The position numbers and the translations under genes were made by a program. Below the pieces are notes generated by a model. The model worked only from the letters and a program-made list of their open reading frames with translations. It was not told the DNA's origin and searched no databases. Shown here in pieces: positions 42,769 through 54,359 of a stretch of 64,000 nt of DNA; positions within the stretch are counted from its first letter, which is position 1; each line of letters opens with the position of its first letter. Origin of the DNA: Sacculina carcini (taxonomy: Eukaryota; Arthropoda; Thecostraca; Sacculinidae); the NCBI GenBank assembly GCA_916048095.2, contig OU696584.1, positions 2,189,317-2,253,316 of the forward strand, in the 5' to 3' direction.

Positions 42769-43622
42769 ATGACAGTTCGCGTCTATACCGATGGCTCCTA
42801 CAATCCGATGGCCGTGCTGGGTGTGCGGTGTATTCCCCAGATATGGCGCCGCCACCGGCAGGCTGGGCTGGGCGAAGACTAGTGGAGGCCACTAGCTCCA
42901 CTTTCTGTGAGCTTTGTGCCTTGTTGGATGCGATTACTCTGTTGTGTCGGCGTCATTTGAGTGGTGTGATCATCTGTGACTCACAATCGGCATTGCTGTC
43001 GTTGTCAAACCGACAACCTGCATTTCCTTCTCTTGTCCATTGGGTTCTCAACTGGCTTCCATTATCACTCTCACGTTCCCTCACTATATGCTTCGTTTGG
43101 ATTCCTTCACATATAAACCTCTCACATAGTGACCATGTAGATAAAATTGCTAAAAGCGCCAGTTTTTTACCCCTCCTGGATGATTCTACTCCTCCCTTAT
43201 CATTTGTGTTATCAAATATACGTGGAACTGCATGTCGCTCAATTGAGGAACGCCGCTCTCAGTTGCGCGCCACCAGTGTTTCAGTGCAGCACTATGACAA
43301 CTTCTGCCAACAACCACACCGCTATCGCCGCTGCGGACAAAACATACGGCGACACAATGTCATTTCCGCCCGCCTGCGTTTAGGCTACAGACCTGGATGG
43401 CAAGTAAGTGCCAGTGAAATTCTCCCTCAATCATCGTGTTGTCCATTATGTGATACACTTAGAGGCACTTCGTTGGAGCACTATTGTCCACACTGCCCAG
43501 CTCTGAGTGACGTTCTGCCATCTGGTCCCGACGTTACTGTTGTTGATGTTTGCCGATTTCTTTTGACTGATGAAAATCTGGACACCATTCTGCTGCGCTA
43601 CCCGCGATTTGGCGAGTGCTAA
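42769..43622 (+). pseudogene. RNase H and C-terminal zinc region of the I-like LINE
   Basis: The RNase H start VYTDGSYNPMAV is in the RT frame. After a frameshift near 42810 the rest follows: CELCALLDAI (Glu), ICDSQSALLSL (Asp) and FVWIPSHINLSHSDHVDKIA (His and final Asp). Near the C-terminus CCPLCDTLRGTSLEHYC is a CCHC-like motif seen after RNase H in such LINEs. RNase H downstream of RT places this in the I superclade (I, Nimbus, LOA, R1 or Ingi-like). Confidence 0.8.
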
Positions 43623-43985
43623 CAGTGTTCTACTTCGCTCTCGGTACTACTTTATTATATCTAAGTTACCCTAGATCGAACTCTGTATAATATCATTTCA
43701 CACGTTTGCTTAGATACATTTCCTATACAGCGTGTGTTTCTCATTGTATTAATCACGTTATATTGTGTGCATATCTCTGAGTTATGTTGCATCATATGTG
43801 TTGTCTTGTGCATATAGCTTTGTGCAGTTTTACCAGTATTGATGTGTTGTAGTTCGTACACTGATCTGCATTGAACTGTGTAAGATTTATTGGTTTTCAT
43901 TAACCTTAGCTACTTATGAGGCATTTGTATGACGTTGAACGCAATACAATGATAGAAAAATAAGAAAAAAAAGAAAAAGAAAAAA
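43623..43985 (+). repeat. 3' UTR and A-rich tail of the I-like LINE
   Basis: AT-rich sequence ends in AAAAATAAGAAAAAAAAGAA and then meets an AC repeat with CTGAAACAAGCAAGCACAGA, the partner of the 5' flank near 37965. Confidence 0.6.
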
Positions 43986-44134
43986 AGACACACACACACT
44001 GAAACAAGCAAGCACAGACACGCAGACACACATAGTAAAGTAAAAGTAAAGTAAATGGCATGTATTGCACTCATTGTAAAAGGCTTTTCAGTACAAAAAT
44101 AGAATAAATAAGCCACATCACGTATACACACACA

Positions 44135-44213
<79 letters not shown>

Positions 44214-44259
44214 ACACACACACACACACACATTTATACAGTGTTCCAGTGTCAGTGGT
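43986..44259 (+). repeat. AC microsatellite between LINEs
   Basis: AC runs (43989-44010 and 44127-44231) with a short spacer. The last 28 bp, ending in CAGTGGT, lead to the target site of the chromodomain LTR element. Confidence 0.85.
44255..44259 (+). repeat. target-site duplication (left) of the chromodomain LTR element
   Basis: GTGGT here equals 47219-47223. Confidence 0.85.
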
Positions 44260-45040
44260 TGTAACAGTTTTGTTTTTCAGTGATGATAATTCTAGTGGAG
44301 CAGGCCTCTTAACGTTGTGCGCCGCGATAACTCTTGTTGTGCCGATTCCAAACAGTAGTTTTGTTGAAACAATGTATTTCGTCGTTGCAGTTCTTAACTC
44401 TATCGTCCTAACGTTATATTCAATGTTCTATCCTATCTGTTCTGCCTGTATCTGCTAGTCTGTCTCTCCTGTCTGTCTTCCTATCTGTTCTCTTGTTCTC
44501 CTATTCCTATATCCATACTGCCGCTGCTCTTCTATTCCTATCTCCTCCCGCTGCCGCTGCTCTTCTATTCCTATCTTCATCCTCTCTATCCCCCGAATGG
44601 TGAAAACACTGTGCTTATATAGTGCTAGCTAGCGCCGCCTACTTCATTCTGCAGCTCCAAGTTGTGCACGACCTCATTAGTTACGTACAGCTAGGTCGCC
44701 ACACTGCAACACGCCCGGCACACGCACATAGTCTTACACACTGGTGTGTGTAATATATGCGTGTGCACGTGCTGCCCTGCTGTCTCTTAATATCTTGCAG
44801 TTGTGTGTGTGTGTGTGCCTACGTGTGTGCAACCAATGCTGTGTTCTGTATGCTGACCTATTCTGGTGATGTATGTGTTTATGTGTGTGTGCGCGTGCAA
44901 CCACTACTTTCTATTCTACCATCTATCTTATGCTAATTCTAATACACAACATGCAATATACAATGTTCCAAAATAGACGATTACAAAACTAAGAATATAA
45001 GATATATATATAACACCGCAAAATATAAAACATTGTTACA
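44260..45040 (-). repeat. 3' LTR of the chromodomain element
   Basis: 781 bp, same length as 46438-47218, with about three differences. Ends TGTAACA and TGTTACA are inverted repeats. Confidence 0.93.
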
Positions 45041-45556
45041 TCACAACTGCGAGGTCATTCGAGCGAATGTGAGCCACTAGAGCTTATACACGGCCATGTT
45101 TTCTGTTGTCCCTGAAGTCTTTCTGAGCTGCATCCGGCGAGTGGTGGCTCGTAACGGCGTGGCTGCGATGTTTTTTTTCAGCTGTCATCCGCAACAGGTA
45201 ACAAAATTTATGTAGTTTCGTTTGTTGATCGTTGGGTGAAAATCGCCAAAATGTGCTGGTTGTTGCCACAGCTGGTGTTGAACGGCGATGGTTAGCAGCG
45301 AGATTGTGGACGTCGTCTCGTCATCATGGCACGCGCCAGCTCTAGCACTCAGCATTCAGCCGTCATTACTCGACAGTTGGATGTACTAAAGATTATGCAA
45401 AAGACTACTCTAAATGAACAATTGTTAAGCATGTTAAGGACTATAAATGTACTGCATACTAGCACAAAAAAAAACAAACAAACAAAATATTTCAATACAC
45501 ATCATCGTCCGACACATATATGAAAAAACATATATATGATCGGTTACAGAGTTTCT
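45041..45556. other. non-coding interior of the chromodomain element
   Basis: Between the second short frame and the 3' LTR. The minus-strand frame at 45084-45269 shows no known motif. Confidence 0.4.
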
Positions 45557-45880
45557 TTACGGGATATGTAGATTAATGTGTAGGGTGTGTAAGGTCTGTT
45601 TGGATTGGTATTCCAAGTGGGTAAACGTGTTCGGGATTCTGTCCTTGATGTATGTCTCCGCGCATGCTGGGTTGATCTTCTTCGTGGGCGAAAGCTGCTG
45701 GTAATCCTTTATTTGCGTCGTATAGTGCCAAGCGGCCGTCTTGTAAAGGTATCCGTCCCCATGGGTAGTGGAGAGGCTCGTCGTCGTCGCGTCGGTCTTG
45801 GACTTTTTTTTGTATTGAGGGAATGTCGATAGTGTGGGCTTTTTGTTGGTCGAGGTCCTGGAGGCCCTTGGCTCCCCCAA
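45557..45880 (-). CDS. short ORF of unknown function in the chromodomain element
   Basis: 107 codons, Lys/Thr/Tyr-rich, with no recognised domain. It overlaps the end of the chromodomain frame in another frame. It could be the continuation of that protein after a frameshift, or non-coding. Confidence 0.3.
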   Translation of the reverse strand: MGEPRASRTSTNKKPTLSTFPQYKKKSKTDATTTSLSTTHGDGYLYKTAAWHYTTQIKDYQQLSPTKKINPACAETYIKDRIPNTFTHLEYQSKQTLHTLHINLHIP

Positions 45881-46131
45881 GTCCGGATGATGTTATCCTG
45901 TGTTGCCATCTCGTATATCTGGAGTTGGTACTGTAATAAAAGTCCTATGGGGAGATTGTATAGTGGCTCCCACGTAGAGCTGCCTATACTTGAATGTTCC
46001 CATTCCACGAGTAATTCTAATACTCCTTGTGAATGTCTTCTACCCATTAAGTGAGAAATTTCGAAGTTGTGGCGGGGCATTCGTGTTATAATTATTTCAG
46101 GTATGATTGCATTAGCACCGGGGTTGGACAT
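45709..46131 (-). CDS. chromodomain-like protein of the LTR element
   Basis: 140 residues from the ATG at 46131, about 300 nt inside the 5' LTR, the usual place of gag. Residues around 25-60 read HLMGRRHSQGVLELLVEWEH and then SSTWEPLYNLP. This fits the chromodomain pattern (I-x-hydrophobic-G-R-R, L-E-L-L-V-E-W, then T-W-E-P-x-x-N-L). Chromodomains bind modified histone tails and, in chromoviral integrases, direct insertion into heterochromatin. Here the domain stands at the N-terminal side without an integrase. The rest is basic and Pro/Arg-rich. It could be a remnant of an integrase tail or a domesticated stand-alone gene carried by the element. Confidence 0.6.
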   Translation of the reverse strand: MSNPGANAIIPEIIITRMPRHNFEISHLMGRRHSQGVLELLVEWEHSSIGSSTWEPLYNLPIGLLLQYQLQIYEMATQDNIIRTWGSQGPPGPRPTKSPHYRHSLNTKKSPRPTRRRRASPLPMGTDTFTRRPLGTIRRK

Positions 46132-46418
46132 TGTCTTGTAGGCTGATTCTTCGTGTGGACGTGTAGGCTGATTCTTCGTGTGGACGTGTAGGTTGATTTT
46201 CGTGTGTCTTGTAGTTTGATTCTTCGTGTGGTCTTGTAGGTTTATTCGTTGTAGGTTGTCGTTGCTTTTGTGGATTGTAGCGGCGTCCGGAAGGAGCGGT
46301 CGATCTTCAGCGGTGTTCTTGGTCGTGTGGTTTCCAGGAGAGGAATGGAAGTAGGGGATAAGGATTGCACTAAAACTTGGTGATTATGAGATGGTGAACG
46401 TTGCTTACGCCTGTTGTA

Positions 46419-46436
46419 TCCGGGTCACGGCACCAA
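46419..46436 (-). promoter_or_regulatory. primer-binding site for tRNA-His
   Basis: On the minus strand, two bases inside the 5' LTR, TGGTGCCGTGACCCGGAT is complementary to a tRNA 3' end ...TCACGGCA-CCA. That acceptor strand is the one of eukaryotic tRNA-His (GCCGTGA...TCACGGCA). The match is in the usual orientation, unlike E1 and E2. Confidence 0.8.
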
Positions 46437-46437
46437 A

Positions 46438-47218
46438 TGTAACAGTTTTGTTTTTCAGTGATGATAATTCTAGTGGAGCAGGCCTCTTAACGTTGTGCGC
46501 CGCGATAACTCTTGTTGTGCCGATTCCAAACAGTAGTTTTGTTGAAACAATGTATTTCGTCGTTGCAGTTCTTAACTCTATCGTCCTAACGTTATATTCA
46601 ATGTTCTATCCTATCTGTTCTGCCTGTATCTGCTAGTCTGTCTCTCCTGTCTGTCTTCCTATCTGTTCTCTTGTTCTCCTATTCCTATATCCATACTGCC
46701 GCTGCTCTTCTATTCCTATCTCCTCCCGCTGCCGCTGCTCTTCTATTCCTATCTTCATCCTCTCTATCCCCCGAATGGTGAAAACACTGTGCTTATATAG
46801 TGCTAGCTAGCGCCGCCCACTTCATTCTGCAGCTCCAAGTTGTGCACGACCTCATTAGTTACGTACAGTTAGGTCGCCACACTGCAACACGCCCGGCACA
46901 CGCACATAGTCTTACACACTGGTGTGTGTAATATATGCGTGTGCACGTGCTGCCCTGCTGTCTCTTAATATCTTGCAGTTGTGTGTGTGTGTGTGCCTAC
47001 GTGTGTGCAACCAATGCTGTGTTATGTATGCTGACCTATTCTGGTGATGTATGTGTTTATGTGTGTGTGCGCGTGCAACCACTACTTTCTATTCTACCAT
47101 CTATCTTATGCTAATTCTAATACACAACATGCAATATACAATGTTCCAAAATAGACGATTACAAAACTAAGAATATAAGATATATATATAACACCGCAAA
47201 ATATAAAACATTGTTACA
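46438..47218 (-). repeat. 5' LTR of the chromodomain element
   Basis: 781 bp. On the minus strand it holds CTATATAAG (46800-46792), a likely TATA box, which would place the transcript start near 46765. Confidence 0.93.
46792..46800 (-). promoter_or_regulatory. LTR TATA box
   Basis: CTATATAAG in the 5' LTR on the element's coding strand; the identical copy in the 3' LTR is at 44614-44622. Confidence 0.5.
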
Positions 47219-47223
47219 GTGGT
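47219..47223 (+). repeat. target-site duplication (right) of the chromodomain LTR element
   Basis: GTGGT, pairing with 44255-44259. The joined empty site would read CAGTGTCAGTGGTCCAGTGT, at the 5' end of the next LINE. Confidence 0.85.
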
Positions 47224-47436
47224 CCAGTGTGGATGTATTGCTGGTGTAGCGTTTACTGAGATCCATTTGTGAAGGTGTGAGAGCGTGAGAGTGTATTGTG
47301 CTGACTGTGGTGGTGTGGTGTAGAGTGTGTGAGCGACGCTTGTGTGGCGGTGTTGTGTGAACGCCGTGAAGGCGCTCAAGTTACATTTGCTGGTATCAGG
47401 GTGAGTGGGGTGACGCGGTTCTGTCTCCGTGGGAAA

Positions 47437-48457
47437 ATGGCAGGTAGAAGAAGGAAACTTGCAAGTGTGAGCGTGGAGGAGGATCAGGTAGATGTAGGAA
47501 GGCTTGAGGTTGAAAAAAATGGGGCGGAATCTGAGAAGTGTGAGGTGATGAAAGAAGTAGAGGATAACACCAGGAGAATAAGGGAGTTGGAGAGGGATTT
47601 GAAAGTAATCAGAGATAGGGAGTCACCTATTAAGGGGCAGAAAGTAGGGATTTAACCGTGGCTATGGAAGAGATGCGTAAGGAAATGCAGTAGTTGAGGA
47701 ATCAATTGATGGATTTGAGGGAGACAAATGAAAAGGTAAAAAGTGAGAATGCAGGACTGAAATATCGTTTTCAGGAGGTCCTGCAGGAGAATGAAAGGTT
47801 AAGAGAAATTCTCAAACCCAGAGAAGATGTAGCGAAGCAACATGATGAAAATTTAGGTAAGATAAAACAAAAAGAAGAAGCGTGGGTGAAAGAGCAAACA
47901 GAGGCAATTCAGGGTTTCAAGGATATCATGAAGCAACAAAAAGAAGAAAATGATGCTAAAATTGAAAAGGAAGTAGTTCATGTTCTGAAGCAAAAAGAAA
48001 GCGTTGTGAGGGACATTGTTAAAAAAAACAGAGTGTTATTGTCTTCGGAATGAAGGAGGATGAGTACCCTAACAGATGGGAACGAAACATGGGTGAGATG
48101 AAAGTGGCTGAGGATGTTGTAGGTGTCTTGGAAGAAGGGGCAGCAGAGGAGAATCAGGAAGTATTCAGACTGGGGAAGTATGAGAAGGGTGGCATGAGGC
48201 CTCTGAAGATCAAATTCAGGAGCCAGGTGGTGGCCAGCAAAGTGCTGGGAAAGACGTGGAAGCTGGCACAGGAACAGAAATTGAAAAATGTCTGGGTAAG
48301 AGAAGACCTCAATGAGGAGGAAAGGCAAAAACGTAATGAATTGTTTCAGGAATCTAAGGAAAGGAACATGCAGAGGAATGAGAAAGAGAAGGAATTTTTT
48401 TACTGGAGAGTGTTGGACGGAAGACTGAGGAAATGGTACAAACCAAAACAGAACTGA
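47437..48457 (+). pseudogene. ORF1 of a CR1/L2-like LINE
   Basis: Three overlapping frame segments (47437-47655, 47694-48053, 48050-48457) make one broken ORF1. The middle is a coiled coil rich in Glu and Lys (NERLREILKPREDVAKQ). The last part reads RPLKIKFRSQVVASKVLG and VWVREDLNEEERQKRNEL, ending FYWRVLDGRLRKWYKP, the RRM-plus-CTD type ORF1 with the usual RN-to-WRV ending of such LINEs. The product would coat LINE RNA as trimers. Two frameshifts inactivate it. Confidence 0.7.
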
Positions 48458-48459
48458 AT

Positions 48460-49341
48460 AAACGGATGAACAATACTGGATTGGTTAGCAGTGAACAGAG
48501 TCTGAAAATTGCTTACACAAATGCGGATGGATTCTAAACGATAAAAAGTGAGTTGGAGGATTTCTTGAGAAGATTGAAGCCACATGTTGTTTGCATTACG
48601 GAAACAAAGTTATCACAAGACGTTAATGTTATCCTGAGGGAGGACAAGCACAACATTTTGAGAAGAGATAGGAAGGGGAAATTTGGGGCAGGCGTTATGA
48701 TATTGCTTAGAAAGGATGTAAAAATTGAAAGCACGTATTCTGGAAAAGGTATGACGGAGTTTTTGAGTGTAAGAATTAGAGCTAATAACAGTTGTAGATG
48801 TATTGCAGTAATGTATGTCCCACCTAAAACTGCGGCATGGCAAACGGAATAATATAAAGAAATGATACTGGAAGCAAGGGAGGAGCTTGAAAATGTAACG
48901 GCACGGGATAGACAATTAATACTCATGGGGGATTTCAATTGCAAAGAAGTTGATTGGGAGAACTGGACGACCAGTGGAAATGAACATACATGGGGCTATA
49001 TGTTATTGGACATAATGATGAACAGCCTAATGACCCAGTGGGTGACGGAGAATACTAGGTATAGGGGAGATGATGAACCTTCTAGGCTTGATTTGGTATT
49101 TACAGGGCATCCCAATGAGATTGAGGAAATTCGCTACGAAAGTGCACTGGGCAAGAGCGACCATGTATTAATAGAGATTAAGACAGTGGACGGTATTACA
49201 CGATCGGAAAGTTTGGGAGTTCTGCCACAAACAAAATTTAATTACGCCAAGTGTGATTTTGACAGTATGAGGAAATATTTTGCAGCAATGGATTGGGAGT
49301 GGCAACAGCGAGTTTGCAGGGAAAATACAGTATGTTTCTAG
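48460..49341 (+). pseudogene. endonuclease of the CR1/L2-like LINE
   Basis: Endonuclease motifs in order: IAYTNADGF, CITETKLSQD, LMGDFNCKEVDW, SRLDLVFT and GKSDHVLIE. Two in-frame TAA codons (near 48535 and 48850) and a frameshift before the RT break it. The enzyme would nick the target strand to start target-primed reverse transcription. Confidence 0.75.
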
Positions 49342-49442
49342 ATATTTACAAAACAGGCATAGAGCGGTTTGTGCCCAAATATAAGGACAATACTACAGTT
49401 GGGAAATAATGGTTTAATAAAAAATGTGCTAGGGCACGATCA

Positions 49443-51314
49443 TTGAAGGAAAAAGCGTGGACGAGGATGAGAAGAAGAAACACGCGTAAAACTAGAGAGA
49501 AATATCAAAAAGCACGCAACTTTTACGTTGAAGTGAGAAGACAGGATGAGAGAGAATATGAGAAAAGGATTGTAGACAAGAGCAAATATGAGCCCAAATT
49601 ATTTTACAAGTTTCTGAATAGGAAATTCGAGAATAAGGTAGTTATAGATAGGTTAAAAGAAAATGATGACATTTTTGAGGAGGTGGGAGATATATGTGAA
49701 GTGATCAATAAAAAGTTCCAAGAAGTTTTTGTAACTGAGAATGTGTTGGAAACATCGGCGATAGTCAGTTCGAGGTTGGGAAATGACCGTATTGAATTAG
49801 ATCCTGGAGAAGTTGAGAAACGCCTCAGTATGCTGGCCAGCAGGAAAGCTGTTGGTCCAGATGAAATTGCTGCTGTGGTTCTAAAGGAATGTAGACAAGA
49901 GCTGCTTACTCCAGTGTATGACATTGTACAGTGTAGTCTAACAAAAGGAATTGTACCTCAAGAGTGGAAATTGGCACACATCATCCCGATATATAAAGGA
50001 GGAAATAGGGAGGAGCCGTTGAATTATCGACCGGTTTCGCTGACAAGCGTCCTGTGCAAATTGGTTGAATCAATCATTAAATATAGATGGGTTTCGTATC
50101 TGGAAGAGGAAGATATTTTGAATGAGGCACAGTATGGGTTTAGAAGCGGGAAGTCGTGCGTCACGAATTTGATGAGTTTTTATTCGAGGGTGATTGATAC
50201 GGTTCAGGAGAGAGATGGATGGGTAGATTGCGTATACCTTGATCTGAAAAAGGCGTTTGACAGAGTCCCGCACACCAAGTTATTGTTTCATATTGAGCAT
50301 GAAGGAGGGATACATGGAAAGTTGTTGGAATGGATGCGAGACTACTTGAGTGGACGGAAGATGAGAACGATTGTGAAAGGTGAGAAGTCGGCATGGAGGG
50401 ATGTGTTAAGCGGTGTTCCACAGGGATCGGTGCTCGGGCCGATAATGCTGCTGGTTTATATCAATCAAATGACGAAAGGAATAGGAAGTTATGTGAACAT
50501 GTTTGCGGATGACATGAATATGTTAAAAAGAGTCAGAGATCAAGCCAGCTGTGAGTAATTGCAGGAGGACTTGCACACACTTTCTGAATGGAGTGACAAA
50601 TGTGGCATGGCTTTTAATGCTAGCAAGTGTCACGTAATGAAATTTGGCAGAAGTGAATGCCGACCGTCGATGTGTTATACGTTGGGTGATCACAGTCTAC
50701 ATATGGTCAACGTTGAACGAGACTTTGGTGTCACAGTTGATCAAACACTGTCGCCGGAGAGGCATATTACAAGAATAGTGAATGCGGCCTTCAGAACAAT
50801 TAAAAATGTTAGAGCTTCATTTAATCACTTGGATGAAGAGATGATAAGGAAATTGATGATGAGTATTATTAGGCCACCATTGGAATACGCTGTAGTAATA
50901 TGGGCTCCGCACAAGAAAAATCATATAGCAAGAATATAGAAAGTACATCGAGTAGCAACCAAGTTAGTAGCAAAATTGAGGACATTAACTTATGAGGAGA
51001 GGCTAGAGAGAGTTGGGTTACCTACATTAGCGATGAGAAGATTAAGGGGTGATTTAATAAACGTTTTTAAGCATAGCATTGGCAAAGACAAACTGAATAG
51101 AAAAGGTTGGGTAGTTTGGAGTGAGAGAGATCGAAGGGGACACAATAAATGCCTTAGGCAGACCAGAGTGGTTAGGGATATAAAGAAATATAGTTTCCCG
51201 AATAGGTGTATCGACGTTTGGAATAGTCTTGAAAAGTATGTAGTGGAATCAAGTAGTATCGGACAATTTAAGCGTAGATTAGACAATAGTGGGTTTGGAG
51301 ACAGGACAGTCTGA
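49443..51314 (+). pseudogene. reverse transcriptase and C-terminal region of the CR1/L2-like LINE
   Basis: RT motifs: PLNYRPVSLTSVLCKLVE, YLDLKKAFDRVPHTKL, SGVPQGSVLGPIMLLVYINQ and MFADDMNML, so the catalytic residues are intact. In-frame stops at 50556-50558 (TAA) and 50937-50939 (TAG) split the last third; between and after them the frame runs on (ISTFG-like FGVTVDQTLSPERHI, then YEERLERVGLPTLAMRR, FPNRCIDVWNSL). The C-terminal stretch is typical of CR1/L2-type LINEs. Confidence 0.8.
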
Positions 51315-51480
51315 GCCTTGCTCATCTCCTGTACACAACAACTAGTGAGTACAACAACTAGTGAGTACACACACAAAATCGAACAAACACTAAATATACC
51401 ACCGCACACATACACACAATAACACACACACACACATACACCACTCAAGCACACACATACATACATACAATCATTCAAAC
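51315..51480 (+). repeat. 3' tail of the CR1/L2-like LINE and CA-rich flank
   Basis: ACAACAACTAGTGAGT is repeated twice in tandem (51335-51350, 51351-51366), as expected for CR1-type 3' tails, followed by CA-rich repeats. Confidence 0.6.
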
Positions 51481-51523
51481 ACATTGTAACACATTCATGT
51501 CGCACAGAGTAATGAGGAAAACA

Positions 51524-51802
51524 TTATAACATTGCGATCTTGTAATTAAAACGTTTCTTGCCGGCGTCAGTTTTCATTGCTGGTATTTCGAATCGGCCTT
51601 CAGTTCGCAGCTCTCGTCTTTCTCTTCTTATGAAGGTGTTGTAAATTGCGGCTGGTTGTTGTTGCTGTTCGATGGTTGTGATGAGTCGTCTTGTGTTATT
51701 TTCAATGAGCTGTTCGATTGTCGGAAGTGCTAGTTTTTCGTGTGTGTCAGAAACGCTGTTGAATTTTCGTTTGTTGCCAAGAATTCTTGCACAAAAGTTC
51801 AA
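51524..51802 (-). pseudogene. C-terminal part of the minus-strand PHD-type LINE pol
   Basis: Ninety-two codons in minus orientation downstream of the RT remnant. It ends RRELRTEGRFEIPAMKTDAG, then a short basic tail, as at the end of many LINE pols. No start of its own. Confidence 0.5.
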
Positions 51803-51976
51803 AATTTTCTGTAATTTTCATGCTTGTGTGATCCAGTGTTGCCGTAAACTGATAAACAATATGAAATTCTTGAAAGGATGAATGCGTTATCAGATGTTTA
51901 TGAAGAAGTTTAGGCAGTGATGAAATTGCTTTATTCACGGATAACAGTGTTCCTATTGATTTCCTCACAATATAGT

Positions 51977-52733
51977 CTATATGCGTGTCGAATTGTAGAA
52001 TGGTTTGTCCAGTTGTATTCCTAACAGTTTGATTGTCTTTTGTTTTTCTATGTCTCTGTTCATTAAGTGTATATGTTTCGCCGTCGTTCCTTTTAAAAGA
52101 TATATCGTTCCAAAAATTATCATCTGCGTTTTTTCTGCATTCATTTTGAGGCCATTGAATCGGTAATAATTTTCCAGTCGAGCCAGATGTCCTTCCAGTG
52201 TTCGCAGGCAAGTGTCGAGCTTCATCATTGACGTTCTAGTAATGATAGATGTATCATCAGCATATTGTATAATTTGTAGACCTCTATCAGTGGGACAAAA
52301 ATGAGAAGTGAGATCGTTGGAAAATATTAAAAACAAGATGCAACTCAAACTACCGCCTTGGAAAAATTGATAAATTGTATGTTGTTGGTATGATATCCGA
52401 TACATCACAGCTGCCGTCAGGTTGTCTAATTCGTACTTGTTATGTGTGCTGCGCCAAATAGCTGCCGAACAACAGCTCGGCAATATTGTATGATGATATT
52501 TTATCAAGGAGCTTGTCATGTCGCACAACATCAAAGCATTTGCTAATGTCAACACTCAACATGATGACAGCTTTCCGCCAGTCCATGGCTTGGTAAACGT
52601 TGTCTGTTACAACTGATAATGCTGTTTCGCAAGAATGACCGGCCCTATATCCGTGGTGACTATCACTTATTAGGTGTTGCTTGTGAACGTACTCCAGCAA
52701 CTGTACCTGTACTGCCTTCTCCAGCAATTTCAT
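51977..52733 (-). pseudogene. reverse transcriptase of the minus-strand PHD-type LINE
   Basis: RT begins after a TAA at 52779-52781 in the endonuclease frame with RPISILLPIMKLLEKAVQ and VDISKCFDVVRHDKL. A frameshift near 52460 then leads to QGGSLSCILFLIFSNDL and the QYADDTSI catalytic box. Further frameshifts follow. It is a decayed pol. Confidence 0.75.
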
Positions 52734-52781
52734 AATAGGAAGCAGGATGGATATTGGCCTGGTTTCATTACTTGCGTTGCC

Positions 52782-54170
52782 TTACGGTATTGGTATTATG
52801 ACAGCGTGTTTGAGTCTCGCAGGTACTTGACAGTGCAAGATACTAGTGTTGATGATGTCCAGTAATATATGCGCTATACCGTCAAAACACATCTTTATCA
52901 GCTTGATGCTGATTCCGTCGGTATTCACAGTGGCGCTCATTTTCATTGTTGCAAAATTTTTGTATAATTGGCGCATACTGATTGGCGCAAGTACGAGTCT
53001 GTCTGTGTTCACGCGCGGTAGCAGATTCGCAAATGTTACGTCACTTTCTTGGAGGTGCGATATTGCATCCATTCCAGTGTTTATATACTTTCTGTTCAAT
53101 TGGTCAGCACTCACCATAATAGGTTTTGTAGATCTTTTTGTGCCCAGCACTGATTCACAATGCTTCCAAATTCGACTGAAGGGCTGTCCATTCATTTTGT
53201 TCGAGATCTGGTTCCTAGTATGATTCCTAATTGCAGTTCTGCATTGACTGTTCAGAGCCTTATATTCAGTCCTGAGCTGAAGTTTGTAAGCTCGCCTTCT
53301 CAAATGTAGAAGTTGCCGTATATCATTTGGAAGTGGCTTCCGATGCGTGTTGCGTATTTTAACTGTTCTAAGTGGACACTGTGTGTCAAGCACCTTGATA
53401 AATTCGTCAACAAAACAATCATATTTTTCATTGGCATTTTTCGCTGCATAAACTGGGATCCAGTTAGCATTTCTCATCAGAGTGTTGAGAGTCTTCATAT
53501 CAGTGTTGTTAAAGTTTCTGATAAGCTTCATGTTGTTTTGTTTCGACCTTCGTTTGTGTGTGTTAACATGCATTCTGACAGTTGTTATTCGATGAGGTGT
53601 GCCGTAAAAACAGTGAGTAACATCGGTGTCGATAAGTGCATTTTTGTCATTGATTGCGACTATGTCCAAGAGTGTATTGGCAGGCTCGTATATCGGCTGT
53701 ACAGTATTACAAACATGCAGGTTGTAGGTGTGAAACAAGTTAATCAGCTTGCGACCTTCATTTCGATCATAGTTTTTGAGCAAGCAACAATTCATGTCTC
53801 CACCAATTAATATTCTATCATCAGGAAATCGGCTGATCATATCTTGAATACACGATTCCAAATGATCCAAATCTGCATCAATTTGTCTCAGTGTATATGC
53901 TGGTGGCCTATAAACACTCGCTACTATCATTTTGTTGTAGTTTCCAATTACAACTCTCACCCAAAGAATCTCCAGGTCACTCTGCGATTGAGTGATGCGT
54001 GCTTCGAAGACTTCGCATTTGTATTGATTTTTCAGCAGTATAGCTACGCCACCATAGCCAGCGGGATGAGTTGACGAGTTAGATCTATCATGGCGTATAA
54101 GAGTGTACCCCGGTACCGTGAGAAATCTACTAGGAGTTTCGGCCTTCAGCCATGTTTCACTCAATAGCAT
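52782..54170 (-). pseudogene. endonuclease and linker of the minus-strand PHD-type LINE
   Basis: Motifs LLSETWLKAETPSRF, VASVYRPPAYTL, LIGGDMNCCLLKNYD, ANTLLDIVAIND and TPHRITTVRM, where the final His is in a changed SDH (TPH) context. A basic linker (RNTHRKPLPNDIRQLLHLRR) with the usual K/R-rich region leads to the RT. The frame closes at IIPIP before the RT by a point stop. Confidence 0.8.
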
Positions 54171-54359
54171 AATGTCGCACTTGAAAACATACTCAAGATC
54201 GAATCTTATGTCCGGCAGTTTTCCAACCAGTGATTGTACATTTAATTACATAACTGAAATTGATGTTGTGTTTCTCTGATGAGCTCTTAGTCACACTCGC
54301 ATCATCGCGTGTTTTCACACATGCACAACATAGTGTAGATTCGTATGTTTCATGTTCAG

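Larger units (their letters stand above)
44260..47218 (-). mobile_element. young non-autonomous LTR element with chromodomain ORF (2959 bp)
   Basis: LTRs at about 99.6% identity, 5-bp target duplications (GTGGT) and a tRNA-His primer site show a recent, correctly made insertion on the minus strand. The 1397-bp interior has no gag, protease, RT or integrase that I can recognise, only two short frames, one with a chromodomain. It must have been moved by the enzymes of another element. No clear polypurine tract is seen before the 3' LTR. Confidence 0.85.
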
